Source: a virus
Reading direction: 5' to 3' (one strand)
IMG/VR virus record: IMGVR_UViG_3300028025_000873
Span: 1-36,218 of that record
Length of the DNA stretch: 36,218 nucleotides
The notes under the pieces are model-generated. The model had not been told where the DNA came from. It did not search any database and saw only the letters and a program-made list of their open reading frames with translations. Of the stretch, positions 8,208 to 17,057 are shown in pieces; position 1 is the stretch's first letter; the number at the start of each line of letters is the position of its first letter. Position numbers and translations under genes: made by a program.

Positions 8208-8602
8208 GATATGAATACGTCACGCAGCCCACGCTCAAACAGTATTGGGACTTTATTAAGTTTGGACTCAACAAAATCTTACGGAAGTCACCGGAGGATT
8301 GGATACCGGAAGACGTATATGCGAAAGCGGTCTATCAGCAAGCGCATATATGGTTGGTTAAATCAGAAAATGGCAATAGTGATGGGTTTTTCATCCTTGA
8401 ACCAAGTGGAGATACTTGCCATGTTTGGTGCGCTTGGGCTGTTGAAGCTGATTTATTGGTAGACGGTGTTGAGCAGATAGAAAAGATTGCAAGAGAAACC
8501 GGAGCTAAACGTATCACTTTCGATACGAACCGAGCCGGATGGTCAAGAGTAGCTAACAAATTAGGATTTATGCCCCGTACATGGGTTAAGGAGTTGAAAT
8601 GA
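8204..8602 (+). CDS. Small gp13-like / GNAT-fold phage protein
   Basis: 132 aa. The layout (YWDFIKFGLNKILRKS early, GFFILE strand in the middle, GAKRITFDTNRAGWSRVANKLGFM near the end) resembles the degenerate GNAT fold of T7 gp13-type internal virion protein A. No classical acetyl-CoA loop (RxxGxG) is visible, so catalysis is doubtful. Coupled by ATGA overlaps to both neighbours and followed by internal virion proteins, consistent with an assembly role. Confidence 0.65.
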   Translation: MRYEYVTQPTLKQYWDFIKFGLNKILRKSPEDWIPEDVYAKAVYQQAHIWLVKSENGNSDGFFILEPSGDTCHVWCAWAVEADLLVDGVEQIEKIARETGAKRITFDTNRAGWSRVANKLGFMPRTWVKELK

Positions 8603-9534
8603 GTGGTTCAAGCACACCTAGCACACAGGTAGTCACGCAGCAGATTGACCCGTCTATGCAGCCGTACATTAGCTACGGTCTACAAGAAGCGCAGAAGCTA
8701 TACCAAAACCCTAGCGTGCCAGGGTATTACCCAGGTCAGGGCTATGTATCGCCTACCGAGTCTACACAACAGGCTCTACAGTTTGGCGCTAATCGTGCCG
8801 TACAGGGAAACCCGTTACTGCCTCAAGCGCAACGGACTGTTAGCGGTATGCAGAACACATTTAACCCTGCCATCCAACAGATGCAAGGTACGGCAAGCGG
8901 TCAATACCTATCGGGTAATCCATTCTTTAGCGGTGCGTTCGATGCTGCATCTCGTGCTGCGGGTACGACTTTCCAAGACCAAATGCAACAAGTAGCATCC
9001 AACACAAGCCGAGCAGGTCGTTACGGCTCAGGCGCAATGGGTCAGCTACAGGATCGTGCGGCAGGTACATTTGCTAGTGCATTGACAGATACGGCAGGTA
9101 AACTAGCCTATCAGAATTACGATGCCGAACGAGCACGCCAAGAGGCTGCAATGGGTAACATTGGTAACTTGTATGGCGCTGATTACGCTCGCCAATTGCA
9201 AGCCGCACAGATGTCTCCCGCACTTGCACAAGCTGACTATCAAGACATTAGCCAACTATATCAAGTTGGTCAGGCTCAAGAAAGCTATCAACAAGCGGCT
9301 CTTGCAGACGCTATGCAGCGTTATAACTTCCAACAAAACCTACCCGCAGCCAAGTTGCAGAGCTTCCTATCGGCGGCTTATGGCGCTCCTATGGGTCAGC
9401 AAACCACACAGCCTATCTATCGCAATCAGGCAGCCAATGTACTCGGCGGCGCAGCGTTAGGTGGGGCATTGGGTGGCGGTCCACTAGGCGCAGGTATCGG
9501 CGCAGGTGCAGGATTACTTGGACTCTTGGGGTAA
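8599..9534 (+). CDS. Internal virion / DNA-ejection protein with Gly-rich hydrophobic C-terminus
   Basis: 311 aa. Residues 1-265 are Gln/Ala/Tyr-rich and helical with the pattern GRYGSGAMGQLQDRAAGTFA. The last ~35 residues (LGGAALGGALGGGPLGAGIG) form a glycine-zipper membrane-inserting segment. This two-part design is common among podovirus internal proteins that are ejected to build a channel across the cell envelope. Three more proteins of similar flavour follow directly, forming an ejection module. Assigned by composition and context. Confidence 0.8.
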   Translation: MSGSSTPSTQVVTQQIDPSMQPYISYGLQEAQKLYQNPSVPGYYPGQGYVSPTESTQQALQFGANRAVQGNPLLPQAQRTVSGMQNTFNPAIQQMQGTASGQYLSGNPFFSGAFDAASRAAGTTFQDQMQQVASNTSRAGRYGSGAMGQLQDRAAGTFASALTDTAGKLAYQNYDAERARQEAAMGNIGNLYGADYARQLQAAQMSPALAQADYQDISQLYQVGQAQESYQQAALADAMQRYNFQQNLPAAKLQSFLSAAYGAPMGQQTTQPIYRNQAANVLGGAALGGALGGGPLGAGIGAGAGLLGLLG

Positions 9535-9537
9535 ATT

Positions 9538-9819
9538 ATGTCAGGAATGTTTAACCCAGAAGGCACGCTAGATACATCTAAACTTGAGAATATGACTCAG
9601 GAAGATGTAATGAAAATGATAGCAACGCAGCGAGCACAACAGACTCAAAGCGGAATAATGCAACAGGCTATGCAGATGCAAAACCAAAAGATGCAAGGTC
9701 AAGCACCTGCGCCACAAATTAAGCGTGGTCAAGCACCGCAGATTATGTCTCCGTATGAGGAGCTTATGAAACTACAGCAGATGCAAGCAATGCGTCAGCG
9801 CCCACAATCTTTACTCTGA
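9538..9819 (+). CDS. Met/Gln-rich small virion protein
   Basis: 93 aa with an exceptional Met and Gln content (QSGIMQQAMQMQNQKMQGQ). It starts 3 nt after the preceding stop. Low-complexity Met/Gln proteins in this position accompany the internal-protein cluster in several podoviruses. No fold can be predicted beyond helix or disorder, and no specific function can be assigned. Confidence 0.7.
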   Translation: MSGMFNPEGTLDTSKLENMTQEDVMKMIATQRAQQTQSGIMQQAMQMQNQKMQGQAPAPQIKRGQAPQIMSPYEELMKLQQMQAMRQRPQSLL

Positions 9820-9826
9820 GGTAGAC

Positions 9827-10900
9827 ATGGCAGATTTTATTAGCGGATTACTTGGGCTTGGGTCAGACCAAGACCCTATGGAGCGAGCAAAGCAAGCCGG
9901 ATTGTTAGGATTTGGCGCAACAGCATTACAAGCTGGTGCTCCGTCTCTTACGCCTACATCCTTGGGTAGCATCCTTGGTCAAAGCGTAATGGCAGGTCAG
10001 CAATCCTCGCAACAGGCTTTACAGCAAGCACGCCAACAGGCTATCCAACAGGAAATGATGGGTACGATGGGCGGCATGGGTGGTGGTGCGGGTGGGGATG
10101 TTGCGGCGCAGATTGCTAAGCTGCAAAAGATGGCATTGCTTGATCCTAAAAACGCTAACACATACTTAAAACTTTCCGAGCAGTTACAAGGCAAAGCACC
10201 TATGTTTACGGGTGAAACGGCTAACGCTGCGCTAAGTTTATTCGGTACATCTGATGTATCTAAGTTGACACCTGAACAACGCCAGCAAGCTACTGAGGCT
10301 GCTGACGCTGCAAGGATTCGTGCTGCTAATGCTGCGTCTCCACGCTTGAGCGTTAACACATCTGACCCTACGGCTGTTGCTCGTGAAATTCGTGCTATTA
10401 CAAACGATTACGATACTCGTATGGCTGACGCACAAAAGATTGCTAAGACATATACAGTAATGCAAAACTCAGTAGATAATCCATCTCCTGCTGGTGATAT
10501 TTCTCTTGTGTTTAACTACTTTAAGACGATTGACCCTGCGTCTACTGTCCGAGAGGGTGAATACGCCACAATCATTAACTCTGGTTCTGTTCCTGATCGT
10601 ATCAAGAATTACGCACGACAATTACAGGATGGCACAAAGTTAAATGATGCTCAACGTAATGATTTGTTAAATACCGCAAAACAAAACGTATTAGCCCTTG
10701 CTCCGCAAGTTAACCAAACGGTTAATACCTACCGTAGTTTGGTATCTTCTCTCAAGGAAGACCCTGATAAGATTATCCGCAACCCATTTGCAGATATTCT
10801 TGTGCCTCAGGGTGGCGGCACTCCTGCGCCATCCGCAGCACCAAGTACCACGAGAGAGCCTCGTAGACGTTGGAATCCACAAACGGGAGCGTTTGAATAA
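9827..10900 (+). CDS. Internal virion protein
   Basis: 357 aa. The N-terminus is hydrophobic/Gly-rich with a Gln-rich helix (~60-80) and a Gly/Met run. Residues ~205-300 contain the block PAGDISLVFNYFKTIDPAST followed by VREGEYATI and SVPDRIKNYARQL, which I know from large internal or ejection proteins of many podoviruses. The C-terminal tail is Pro/Arg-rich (TREPRRRWNPQTGAFE). Its stop overlaps the next start by one base (TAATG). A capsid-internal ejection protein is the best call. Confidence 0.8.
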   Translation: MADFISGLLGLGSDQDPMERAKQAGLLGFGATALQAGAPSLTPTSLGSILGQSVMAGQQSSQQALQQARQQAIQQEMMGTMGGMGGGAGGDVAAQIAKLQKMALLDPKNANTYLKLSEQLQGKAPMFTGETANAALSLFGTSDVSKLTPEQRQQATEAADAARIRAANAASPRLSVNTSDPTAVAREIRAITNDYDTRMADAQKIAKTYTVMQNSVDNPSPAGDISLVFNYFKTIDPASTVREGEYATIINSGSVPDRIKNYARQLQDGTKLNDAQRNDLLNTAKQNVLALAPQVNQTVNTYRSLVSSLKEDPDKIIRNPFADILVPQGGGTPAPSAAPSTTREPRRRWNPQTGAFE

Positions 10901-13131
10901 TGGAAGACGATATTGTTATTGATGTGCCTGGGTATGGTGAGGTAGCTTTCCCCAAAGGTACTTCGGATGCTGAAATGATTAAGGCTTTAAAAAGCCTTAC
11001 AGCCAAGCCTCCTGAAACACCACAGGCTGCACCACAAGCCGCTCCTGCACTACAAGCACCACAAGCCGCACCCGTAGCACGCACGCCTGTAGCAGTCGCA
11101 CCAAAGCCTGTAGCGGAAGCTCCACAAGTAGTACAGACAACTCCTCCGCCCACTTTGTTTGCTCCACGAAAGAGCGCAGAGCAAGTTAGGCAGGATAAAT
11201 TAGGATATATAGAATCTCCTGAAATGGGTGCAAGTCCATCTGCTGCCTTGGTTGCTGGTACGCAGACACAAAAAACACAGGCTATTACGGAGTTTGCAAA
11301 GGCTCGTGGTATTCCTGAAAGCCGCTATCGTGTTGTAAACGGTAATATTGTTTACCAAGCGGATGATGGAAAGTATTACGCAGAAGTCCCAGGCTTGTTT
11401 AAAAAGCCCATGACCTCGTTAGCGTATAACGCACCAGATGTGGCAGAAGCAATCCCTAGCGTTATTGCAGGTTTGTCTACTGTTCCTATGCTAATGACGG
11501 GCGTGCCTGGTGCTTTAGGTAGCGCAGCAATTACAGGCGGCGTATCGTCTTTAGCTAACGCTGCTCGACAAGGTGTTGCAGGATTGTTAGCGGGTGAAAA
11601 GCGTCCATTAGATATTCCGCAAGTTGCTACTAGCGGGTTATTGGATGCTGCTACGCAAATGATTCCGGCAGGTAAGTTAGCTATGTATAACCGTAGGGTG
11701 GCTACAGACATTAACAAACTTGATCCTGCTGCCGTAAATGAGTTAAATCGTTTGGCACAAGAACGAGGGATTACACTTACCCCTGCTGAAATGACAAACC
11801 TTAGCTCGCTAAAAGCACAGCAAAAGGTATTGGGTAATATTCCTGAAAGTGGCGATACGTTAGCTAAGTTTTACGAGAAGCGTTATACGCAACAGATTCA
11901 ACCTGCGGTAGATGATTTCTTGGCAACTATCAGCAAAGTAGATGACCCAATGACTGCGGGCTTTAGTGGACAAAAGGCATTGCAAGATCAACTTGCTAAC
12001 CTTAAGTTAGTCCGTGAAAAAGAAACCGAGCCGTTATATACAGCCGCTTTTGCATCGTCCGTTCCTGTTGATATTAAGCCTGTTGTTGCACAATTAGACA
12101 ATATGCTTAATATTGCTAAGGGTGACGAGAAGCGTGCGCTTGAGCGTATTAAATCTAACCTATATCGTGAAAAGACAACGCTTGATGCTAACGGTAATGA
12201 GGTAGTTAGCAAGGTTCTAGAGGATCGTTTACCTGCCCTACAACGTGTCAAGTTTGATATTGACGCAATGCTAAAGGGTGATGCTGCCGGATCAATGGAT
12301 CAGGTTGTATTGCGTGATCTTGGCAAAATTAAAGACGATCTATTGGCACGCATGGGTAAAGACAATCCTGCTTATCTAGATGCTAACGCAGCATTTGAGA
12401 TTGCTTCAGCGCCTATTAACAAGTTTATGGAGAGACGCACAGGAACATCTCTAATAAACATTAGCCAAGACAACCTAAACCAATTTGCTACAAAAGTGTT
12501 TGAGGGTTCGCCTCAGACAGTACGTTACGTTAAAAAGCAGATACAAGAGTCTAATCCTAAAGCGTGGGATGAGGTAACTCGTGCTTACTTGCAACAGACT
12601 TGGGAAAAGGCTATGTCGGTAACACCAGGCGCTAAGGAGTTGCCAATAGACGCAGGTGCGGCATGGCGCAATATGTTGCTAGGCAATACAAAGACTCAAC
12701 GAGTATTGCAAGAAGCATTGCCACCGGATCAGTTTGTAGCTCTTAAAAACCTAACTACAGTCCTAGAGGCGGCAGGAAAGGTTAAGAAGATTGGATCGGA
12801 TACGGCTTACAATCAAAAGATTATTGCTAATCTGGAAGATAAAGCCCCTGGCGTATTTGCTGAAATGGGCAGACTTGCAGGTGGCGCAATTAGTCCTCAG
12901 AGATGGGGTCAATTTATTAGCGATTGGGCTGGAGAGCGTGCATTTGCTAAAAATGCAGACACTTTAGCGAACATTATTACCGAACCAATGGGCATACTAA
13001 AGTTACGGGAGTTGCGTAAAATGTCTCCCACGAGCCTAGAGTTTTGGTCTGGTATGTCTCAATTAGCCGTAGATTACTCTAAGTCTGAGATACAGGACTT
13101 TTTTGGTAATTACGGAACAGTTAAACAGTAA
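10900..13131 (+). CDS. Large internal virion / ejection protein
   Basis: 743 aa. The N-terminus VPGYGEVAFPKGTSDAEMIK matches a short module found at the front of many phage internal proteins. A Pro/Ala/Gln linker follows (~40-90), then a hydrophobic stretch ~165-225 (AEAIPSVIAGLSTVPMLMTG, GALGSAAITGGVSSLA) able to insert in membranes. The remaining ~500 residues are long charged helices. It is the longest of the internal-protein series and directly precedes the tail fibre. No lysozyme or peptidase motif is visible. Confidence 0.8.
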   Translation: MEDDIVIDVPGYGEVAFPKGTSDAEMIKALKSLTAKPPETPQAAPQAAPALQAPQAAPVARTPVAVAPKPVAEAPQVVQTTPPPTLFAPRKSAEQVRQDKLGYIESPEMGASPSAALVAGTQTQKTQAITEFAKARGIPESRYRVVNGNIVYQADDGKYYAEVPGLFKKPMTSLAYNAPDVAEAIPSVIAGLSTVPMLMTGVPGALGSAAITGGVSSLANAARQGVAGLLAGEKRPLDIPQVATSGLLDAATQMIPAGKLAMYNRRVATDINKLDPAAVNELNRLAQERGITLTPAEMTNLSSLKAQQKVLGNIPESGDTLAKFYEKRYTQQIQPAVDDFLATISKVDDPMTAGFSGQKALQDQLANLKLVREKETEPLYTAAFASSVPVDIKPVVAQLDNMLNIAKGDEKRALERIKSNLYREKTTLDANGNEVVSKVLEDRLPALQRVKFDIDAMLKGDAAGSMDQVVLRDLGKIKDDLLARMGKDNPAYLDANAAFEIASAPINKFMERRTGTSLINISQDNLNQFATKVFEGSPQTVRYVKKQIQESNPKAWDEVTRAYLQQTWEKAMSVTPGAKELPIDAGAAWRNMLLGNTKTQRVLQEALPPDQFVALKNLTTVLEAAGKVKKIGSDTAYNQKIIANLEDKAPGVFAEMGRLAGGAISPQRWGQFISDWAGERAFAKNADTLANIITEPMGILKLRELRKMSPTSLEFWSGMSQLAVDYSKSEIQDFFGNYGTVKQ

Positions 13132-13143
13132 TAAGGAATAAAT

Positions 13144-15717
13144 ATGCCACGCACAAAAATCTCTGAGTTCAGCGCAACACCAGGCGATAACACCGACATT
13201 GACGGTATCGACATTGCAGAAGGCTGCGCTCCATCCGGTATTAACAATGCTATCCGTGAGCTTATGGCTCAACTTAAGGATATGCAGACAGGCTCATCCG
13301 GCGATACCTTTACGCTTACTACCGTTAACTCTACTACTGTAGACACCACAAACCTAGAGGTTACTAACCTTAAGGCTAAAGACGGTACTTCCGCAGGTTC
13401 TATTGCTAACTCTACGGGTGTTGTAACCCTAGCGTCTAGTGTCCTGACCACAGCGGATATTAACGGCGGTACGGTAGACGGTACTACTATCGGCGCTACA
13501 ACTCCCTCAACAGTAGTAGCTACGCAAGTAGACATTACAGCCCAAGGTGATCTGCGCCTACAGGACACGACAGGAGGGCAGTATGTAGCCCTACAAGCCC
13601 CTGCAACGATTGCTACTAGCTACACCCTTACCTTACCCGTAGATGACGGTACGAGCGGTCAGGCGTTGATTACAGACGGCTCAGGCGTATTGTCTTGGTC
13701 TAGTGCTGCATCGGGAGATGTGTACGGACCTGCCTCCGCTACGGATAACGCTGTCGCTCGGTACGATGGCACAACAGGCAAGATTATCCAAAACTCAGCG
13801 GTTACGATTGCTGACGATGGTGCGACTGTAATTGCGGCTAATAGCTCGTCTGACGGTCTGCGGATCACACAGATTGGTGCTGGTAACGCTCTTGTCGTTG
13901 AGGATAGTGCTAATCCTGATGCTACGCCTACTGTGATTGATGCAAGTGGAAACGTGGGGATTGGTGCTACATCTCCCACACAAGCTGGATTAGTTATTTC
14001 TAAAGTTGGCTCAGATGCTAATACTTCAGCAAGATTAGCTTTAAAGTCTAATGAAACTAGCGCAAGCACCTACATGAGATTTGGTAGGTTTGGCGGTGGT
14101 GATGATTCTTTAATGACTATTGGTAATAATTACAATAGAGACGGCGGGACTTTTGCTGCTGACTATTCATCATATGGCGTAACAAACATACTTTTTGATG
14201 ACGGATTTTTATCATTTGGTACTGGTGCTGCTGGATCGACTTTCCCAACTGAGCGGATGCGGATTAATAGTGTTGGCGCTGTCGGAATTGGCGGAACGCC
14301 GGGAACAGGGCAAACATTATTTTTACAAAAATCTATAACGGGTAATATAGACAGCACTACCGTTAGGCAAATAGGCACTGTGGCAAGCGATGTTACATCT
14401 TCAGTTCACGCTTTTGATAACGTGGCACAAACAGCGGCAACTGCCTTTACTCTTTCCAATTACAGACATTTTGTTGCACAACAAGGTTCATTTGGCGCAG
14501 GTTCAACAGTTACTAACCAATACGGCTTTTGGGCAGACGGAAGTCTTACTGGGGCAACTAACGACTACGGCTTCTACGGCAACATCGCAAGCGGCACAGG
14601 TCGTTATAACTTCTACGCTGCGGGTACGGCTGCTAACTACTTTGCTGGTAATGTGGGGGTTGGTATTACAACACCTGCAACTAATTTAGATGTTGCGGGC
14701 AGTTCAAGCACCTCTTTCCCAATCATTAGAATTACCGACACAAATACAGCTTCTGCGACCCAAGTGCAATCAGCGTTGCAGTTTTATTCTGCTGACGCAA
14801 GTTCTCCTGCGGCTGCGTCTGTAAGGGCGCAAATAGATACATTTGCCAATGCAAATGGTGGAGCATCTGATTTCCGGCTTTTAATAAATGACGGTACGCT
14901 AACTGAGAGATTCCGCATTGCCTCCGCTGGAACAATCTCCCTAGGCGCAGCCCCCGGCGCAGAATCCCTGCGTGTCACGCCTGTTGCTAGTGCGGTGAAT
15001 TATTACAACGTCACTGGTGGCGCTACAGGACAAAGCCCATATTTACAAGCCGCTGGTTCTGATACAAACATTCATTCGCAATATCTGTCTAAGGGTACAT
15101 TTGGGCATATTTTTAACACAGGAACGGCTGGCAACTTTCAGTTTTATGTATCCCACACAGCCTCCGCTGTTAATTACATACAAGTTCAAGGTGGGATTAC
15201 TGGGTCACCTGCAATCACTAGCGCTCAGGGTTCTGATGCAAACGTATCTTTGCAGTATTTAAGCAAAGGCACAGGCAACCATAACTTTGGGACAGCAGGT
15301 GGAACGGCTCAGTTTCTAATCACCCACACAGCCTCCGCTGTTAATTACTTACAGGTATCTGGTGCGGCTACTGGCGGTGTTCCGATATTTCGAGCAACAG
15401 GCTCAGATACCAACGTGCCGCTTACTATTCTTACAAAAGGTACTGGATATTTTAATTTTCAGTCTGGCGGCGGCACACAATTCTTTGTTGGCAATACAGC
15501 CTCTGCTGTTAACTACCTACAGGTAACTGGTGGAGCTACGGGAACTGCGGTGGCTATGTCGGCACAAGGATCAGACACCAACATTGACCTAGCCCTTACA
15601 CCAAAAGGCACAGGCAACGTAAGATTCGGCACATACACAGCAGGAATTCTTGCCCAAGCTGGCTACATCACGATTAAAGATGCAGCGGGTAACACTCGCA
15701 ACCTTTTAGTTGGTTAA
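13144..15717 (+). CDS. Tail fibre protein
   Basis: 857 aa. The N-terminus (TKISEFSATPGDNTDIDGID, then EGCAPSGINNAIRELMAQL) is the virion-attachment module seen on fibres of many aquatic podoviruses. The middle carries repeated beta-helix-type motifs (DASGNVGIGATSP, AVGIGGTPGTG, AGNVGVGITTPATN). The last ~250 residues are four 56-58-residue repeats beginning at bases 14986, 15160, 15331 and 15499, each with ASAVNY, GATG and SDTN...KGTG. The chain ends AGNTRNLLVG with no recognisable intramolecular chaperone. An AAGGAATAAAT precedes the ATG. Role: receptor recognition. Confidence 0.9.
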   Translation: MPRTKISEFSATPGDNTDIDGIDIAEGCAPSGINNAIRELMAQLKDMQTGSSGDTFTLTTVNSTTVDTTNLEVTNLKAKDGTSAGSIANSTGVVTLASSVLTTADINGGTVDGTTIGATTPSTVVATQVDITAQGDLRLQDTTGGQYVALQAPATIATSYTLTLPVDDGTSGQALITDGSGVLSWSSAASGDVYGPASATDNAVARYDGTTGKIIQNSAVTIADDGATVIAANSSSDGLRITQIGAGNALVVEDSANPDATPTVIDASGNVGIGATSPTQAGLVISKVGSDANTSARLALKSNETSASTYMRFGRFGGGDDSLMTIGNNYNRDGGTFAADYSSYGVTNILFDDGFLSFGTGAAGSTFPTERMRINSVGAVGIGGTPGTGQTLFLQKSITGNIDSTTVRQIGTVASDVTSSVHAFDNVAQTAATAFTLSNYRHFVAQQGSFGAGSTVTNQYGFWADGSLTGATNDYGFYGNIASGTGRYNFYAAGTAANYFAGNVGVGITTPATNLDVAGSSSTSFPIIRITDTNTASATQVQSALQFYSADASSPAAASVRAQIDTFANANGGASDFRLLINDGTLTERFRIASAGTISLGAAPGAESLRVTPVASAVNYYNVTGGATGQSPYLQAAGSDTNIHSQYLSKGTFGHIFNTGTAGNFQFYVSHTASAVNYIQVQGGITGSPAITSAQGSDANVSLQYLSKGTGNHNFGTAGGTAQFLITHTASAVNYLQVSGAATGGVPIFRATGSDTNVPLTILTKGTGYFNFQSGGGTQFFVGNTASAVNYLQVTGGATGTAVAMSAQGSDTNIDLALTPKGTGNVRFGTYTAGILAQAGYITIKDAAGNTRNLLVG
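14986..15650 (+). repeat. Four tandem coding repeats in the tail-fibre C-terminus
   Basis: Copies start at 14986, 15160, 15331 and 15499 (periods 174, 171 and 168 nt). The protein core is ASAVNYLQVTGGATG...GSDTN...LTKGTG. Copies are diverged at DNA level, so they are established structural repeats rather than new duplications. Each copy may be one shaft unit of a trimeric fibre. Confidence 0.85.
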
Positions 15718-15733
15718 TCACAGGAGCTTTAAA

Positions 15734-15910
15734 TTGAAAGAAATCCCTCTTAGTCTTGCCCCCGAAGAAATCAACTTCATTCAGCAAGTTCTGGGTGAGT
15801 TGCCGTCGAAATCGGGAGCTTTTATGTTAATGCAAAAGATTAAACAACAATCGGATGCGGCTGCTATTACGCAAGCCCCCGTTACTTCAATCCCACAGGT
15901 GCAACTATGA
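15734..15910 (+). CDS. Small phage protein downstream of fibre (TTG start)
   Basis: 58 aa if translated from the TTG at 15734, which has CAGGAG centred about 9 nt upstream. An in-frame ATG at 15710 would add 8 residues but overlaps the fibre's end and lacks a good ribosome site, so TTG is preferred. Sequence EIPLSLAPEEINFIQQVLGE is a short helical module I recognise as common near phage fibre or lysis genes, without known function. It overlaps the next gene by ATGA. Confidence 0.75.
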   Translation: MKEIPLSLAPEEINFIQQVLGELPSKSGAFMLMQKIKQQSDAAAITQAPVTSIPQVQL

Positions 15911-16242
15911 AAACTTGGAAAATCAATTCGCTCTCGACCATGAACACGCCAGAGCCAGAAACGGCAGTAATGTCGAATTTCACAATCTCTGAGGACGGTC
16001 AATCGGTGACTTACTCTGTCAACCTCCTGCCCGCAGATGCCTCTAAGTTCACACCCTACGCTGATATAACGCAAGATATGGCTGTAGCGTGGACTAAAGA
16101 CGCTCTAGGCGCTGACCGTGTAACAGCTATGGAAGCCGAAGTAGATGCGCTAATTGCACAAGCGGCTATTCCTGCTCCACAACCACAGCCTTTGCCTTGG
16201 GTAGCACCAGAGGAAGCTGCTTCCGATGCTTTAGCTACATGA
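15907..16242 (+). CDS. Small phage protein after tail fibre, function unknown
   Basis: 111 aa: an N-terminal beta part (WKINSLSTMNTPEPETAVM, then TISEDGQSVTYSVNLLP), a central helix and a Pro/Gln-rich tail (AIPAPQPQPLPW). Such proteins often follow fibre genes in podoviruses of this kind. Fibre assembly or attachment is possible but unproven. Coupled by ATGA overlaps to both neighbours. Confidence 0.7.
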   Translation: MKTWKINSLSTMNTPEPETAVMSNFTISEDGQSVTYSVNLLPADASKFTPYADITQDMAVAWTKDALGADRVTAMEAEVDALIAQAAIPAPQPQPLPWVAPEEAASDALAT

Positions 16243-16517
16243 ACCAAACCAACTTTACCCATGCGGGTATAGCAGCAGCACTCTGCCTACTTGTTGTCGG
16301 ACTATCTGGCAACATTTTGGCGGGTGCTTTGTTTGCTATAGGCGTGTTTGTAGGTCGGGAACACGCTCAGCGGGAATACAAACTAGGCGATCCTAGCAAG
16401 CTAAACGGTTACGAGGCTTTAGACATTTGGCGCTGGAGTTTAGACGCTAAATTGGACTTGTTATTTCCCGTAATAGCCGTAAGTCTCGTATCTCTTGTCC
16501 TATGGTTTGTAATGTAG
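16239..16517 (+). CDS. Small membrane protein, holin candidate 1
   Basis: 92 aa from the ATG at 16239, which overlaps the preceding stop (ATGA) and gives the natural start. A longer in-frame extension to 16197 is unlikely. Hydrophobic segments lie at ~8-23 (AAALCLLVVGLSGNILAG), ~20-35 (merged or second) and ~70-90 (LDLLFPVIAVSLVSLVLWFV), separated by VGREHAQREYKLG. It is in the lysis region just upstream of a terminator. Either a holin or an accessory inner-membrane protein. Confidence 0.7.
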   Translation: MNQTNFTHAGIAAALCLLVVGLSGNILAGALFAIGVFVGREHAQREYKLGDPSKLNGYEALDIWRWSLDAKLDLLFPVIAVSLVSLVLWFVM

Positions 16518-16540
16518 TGTATTAAATATATGTTATAAAT

Positions 16541-16561
16541 ACCCGCTACGGCGGGTTTTTC
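16541..16561 (+). terminator. Rho-independent terminator
   Basis: ACCCGC-TACG-GCGGGT followed by TTTTTC: a 6-bp GC-rich stem, a UNCG-class tetraloop and a T-run. It lies 24 nt after the membrane-protein stop and 14 nt before the next ATG. It probably ends part of the late structural transcript, leaving the lysis genes to read-through or their own promoter. Confidence 0.85.
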
Positions 16562-16574
16562 TTGCGAGCGCAAC

Positions 16575-16799
16575 ATGGAAAAAGATGTTACACACCGAGA
16601 GATATACGACCGCTTGGTAGCAGTAGAAGTAAAGGTAGACAGGTTAACCGAGAGTACAGCAGAAGTAGTAAGCGCCTTTGGAGCAGCCAAGGGTGCGTTT
16701 CTAGTTCTTGATTGGATCGCTAAAGTTGCTAAACCTATCCTATGGGTAGCAGGGTTAGGGGCGGTGATAGTAGCTCTGTATGAACGGTTTAAACCATAG
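16575..16799 (+). CDS. Small coiled-coil/membrane protein, holin candidate 2
   Basis: 74 aa. Residues 1-40 form an amphipathic helix (IYDRLVAVEVKVDRLTEST); residues ~47-68 are hydrophobic (LDWIAKVAKPILWVAGLGAV, then IVALYE). One C-terminal transmembrane helix after a coiled coil resembles XhlA-type and related holin-accessory proteins. It is the first gene after the terminator at 16541, so it may be translated from read-through or a separate lysis transcript. Confidence 0.75.
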   Translation: MEKDVTHREIYDRLVAVEVKVDRLTESTAEVVSAFGAAKGAFLVLDWIAKVAKPILWVAGLGAVIVALYERFKP

Positions 16800-16807
16800 G
16801 ATCGTAT

Positions 16808-17050
16808 ATGAAAAGCCCCAAGCTAGTGATAGTAAAATGGATAGACGCATACCACCTAGACGGATGGATGTTTGGGGAGAATACAGAGATTACCGCAGAG
16901 CCTTGTTGGTCTACAGGGTTTCTCGTTAAGCAGAATAAGAAAGGCGTGATGCTTGCACAAACTTGGTTTCCCGAGGATTGCGCTAACCTTATCTTCATTC
17001 CAAAAGGGATGATTCAAAAGATTACCAAGCTAGGTGATCTAAAAACTTGA
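16808..17050 (+). CDS. Small phage protein in lysis region, function unknown
   Basis: 80 aa, compact and beta-rich (LVIVKWIDAYHLDGWMFG, STGFLVKQNKKGVMLAQTWF, NLIFIPKGMI). Short proteins of this pattern recur in phages beside metallophosphoesterase and lysis genes. No membrane segment, no catalytic motif. Same strand and spacing (8 nt gaps) as its neighbours, so co-transcribed. Confidence 0.75.
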   Translation: MKSPKLVIVKWIDAYHLDGWMFGENTEITAEPCWSTGFLVKQNKKGVMLAQTWFPEDCANLIFIPKGMIQKITKLGDLKT

Positions 17051-17057
17051 GGGCTAT

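Noticed and set aside
13269-14069. Minus-strand frames opposite the tail fibre (99 and 136 aa)
   Set aside because: Low-complexity Val/Ser/Thr shadows without start signals.
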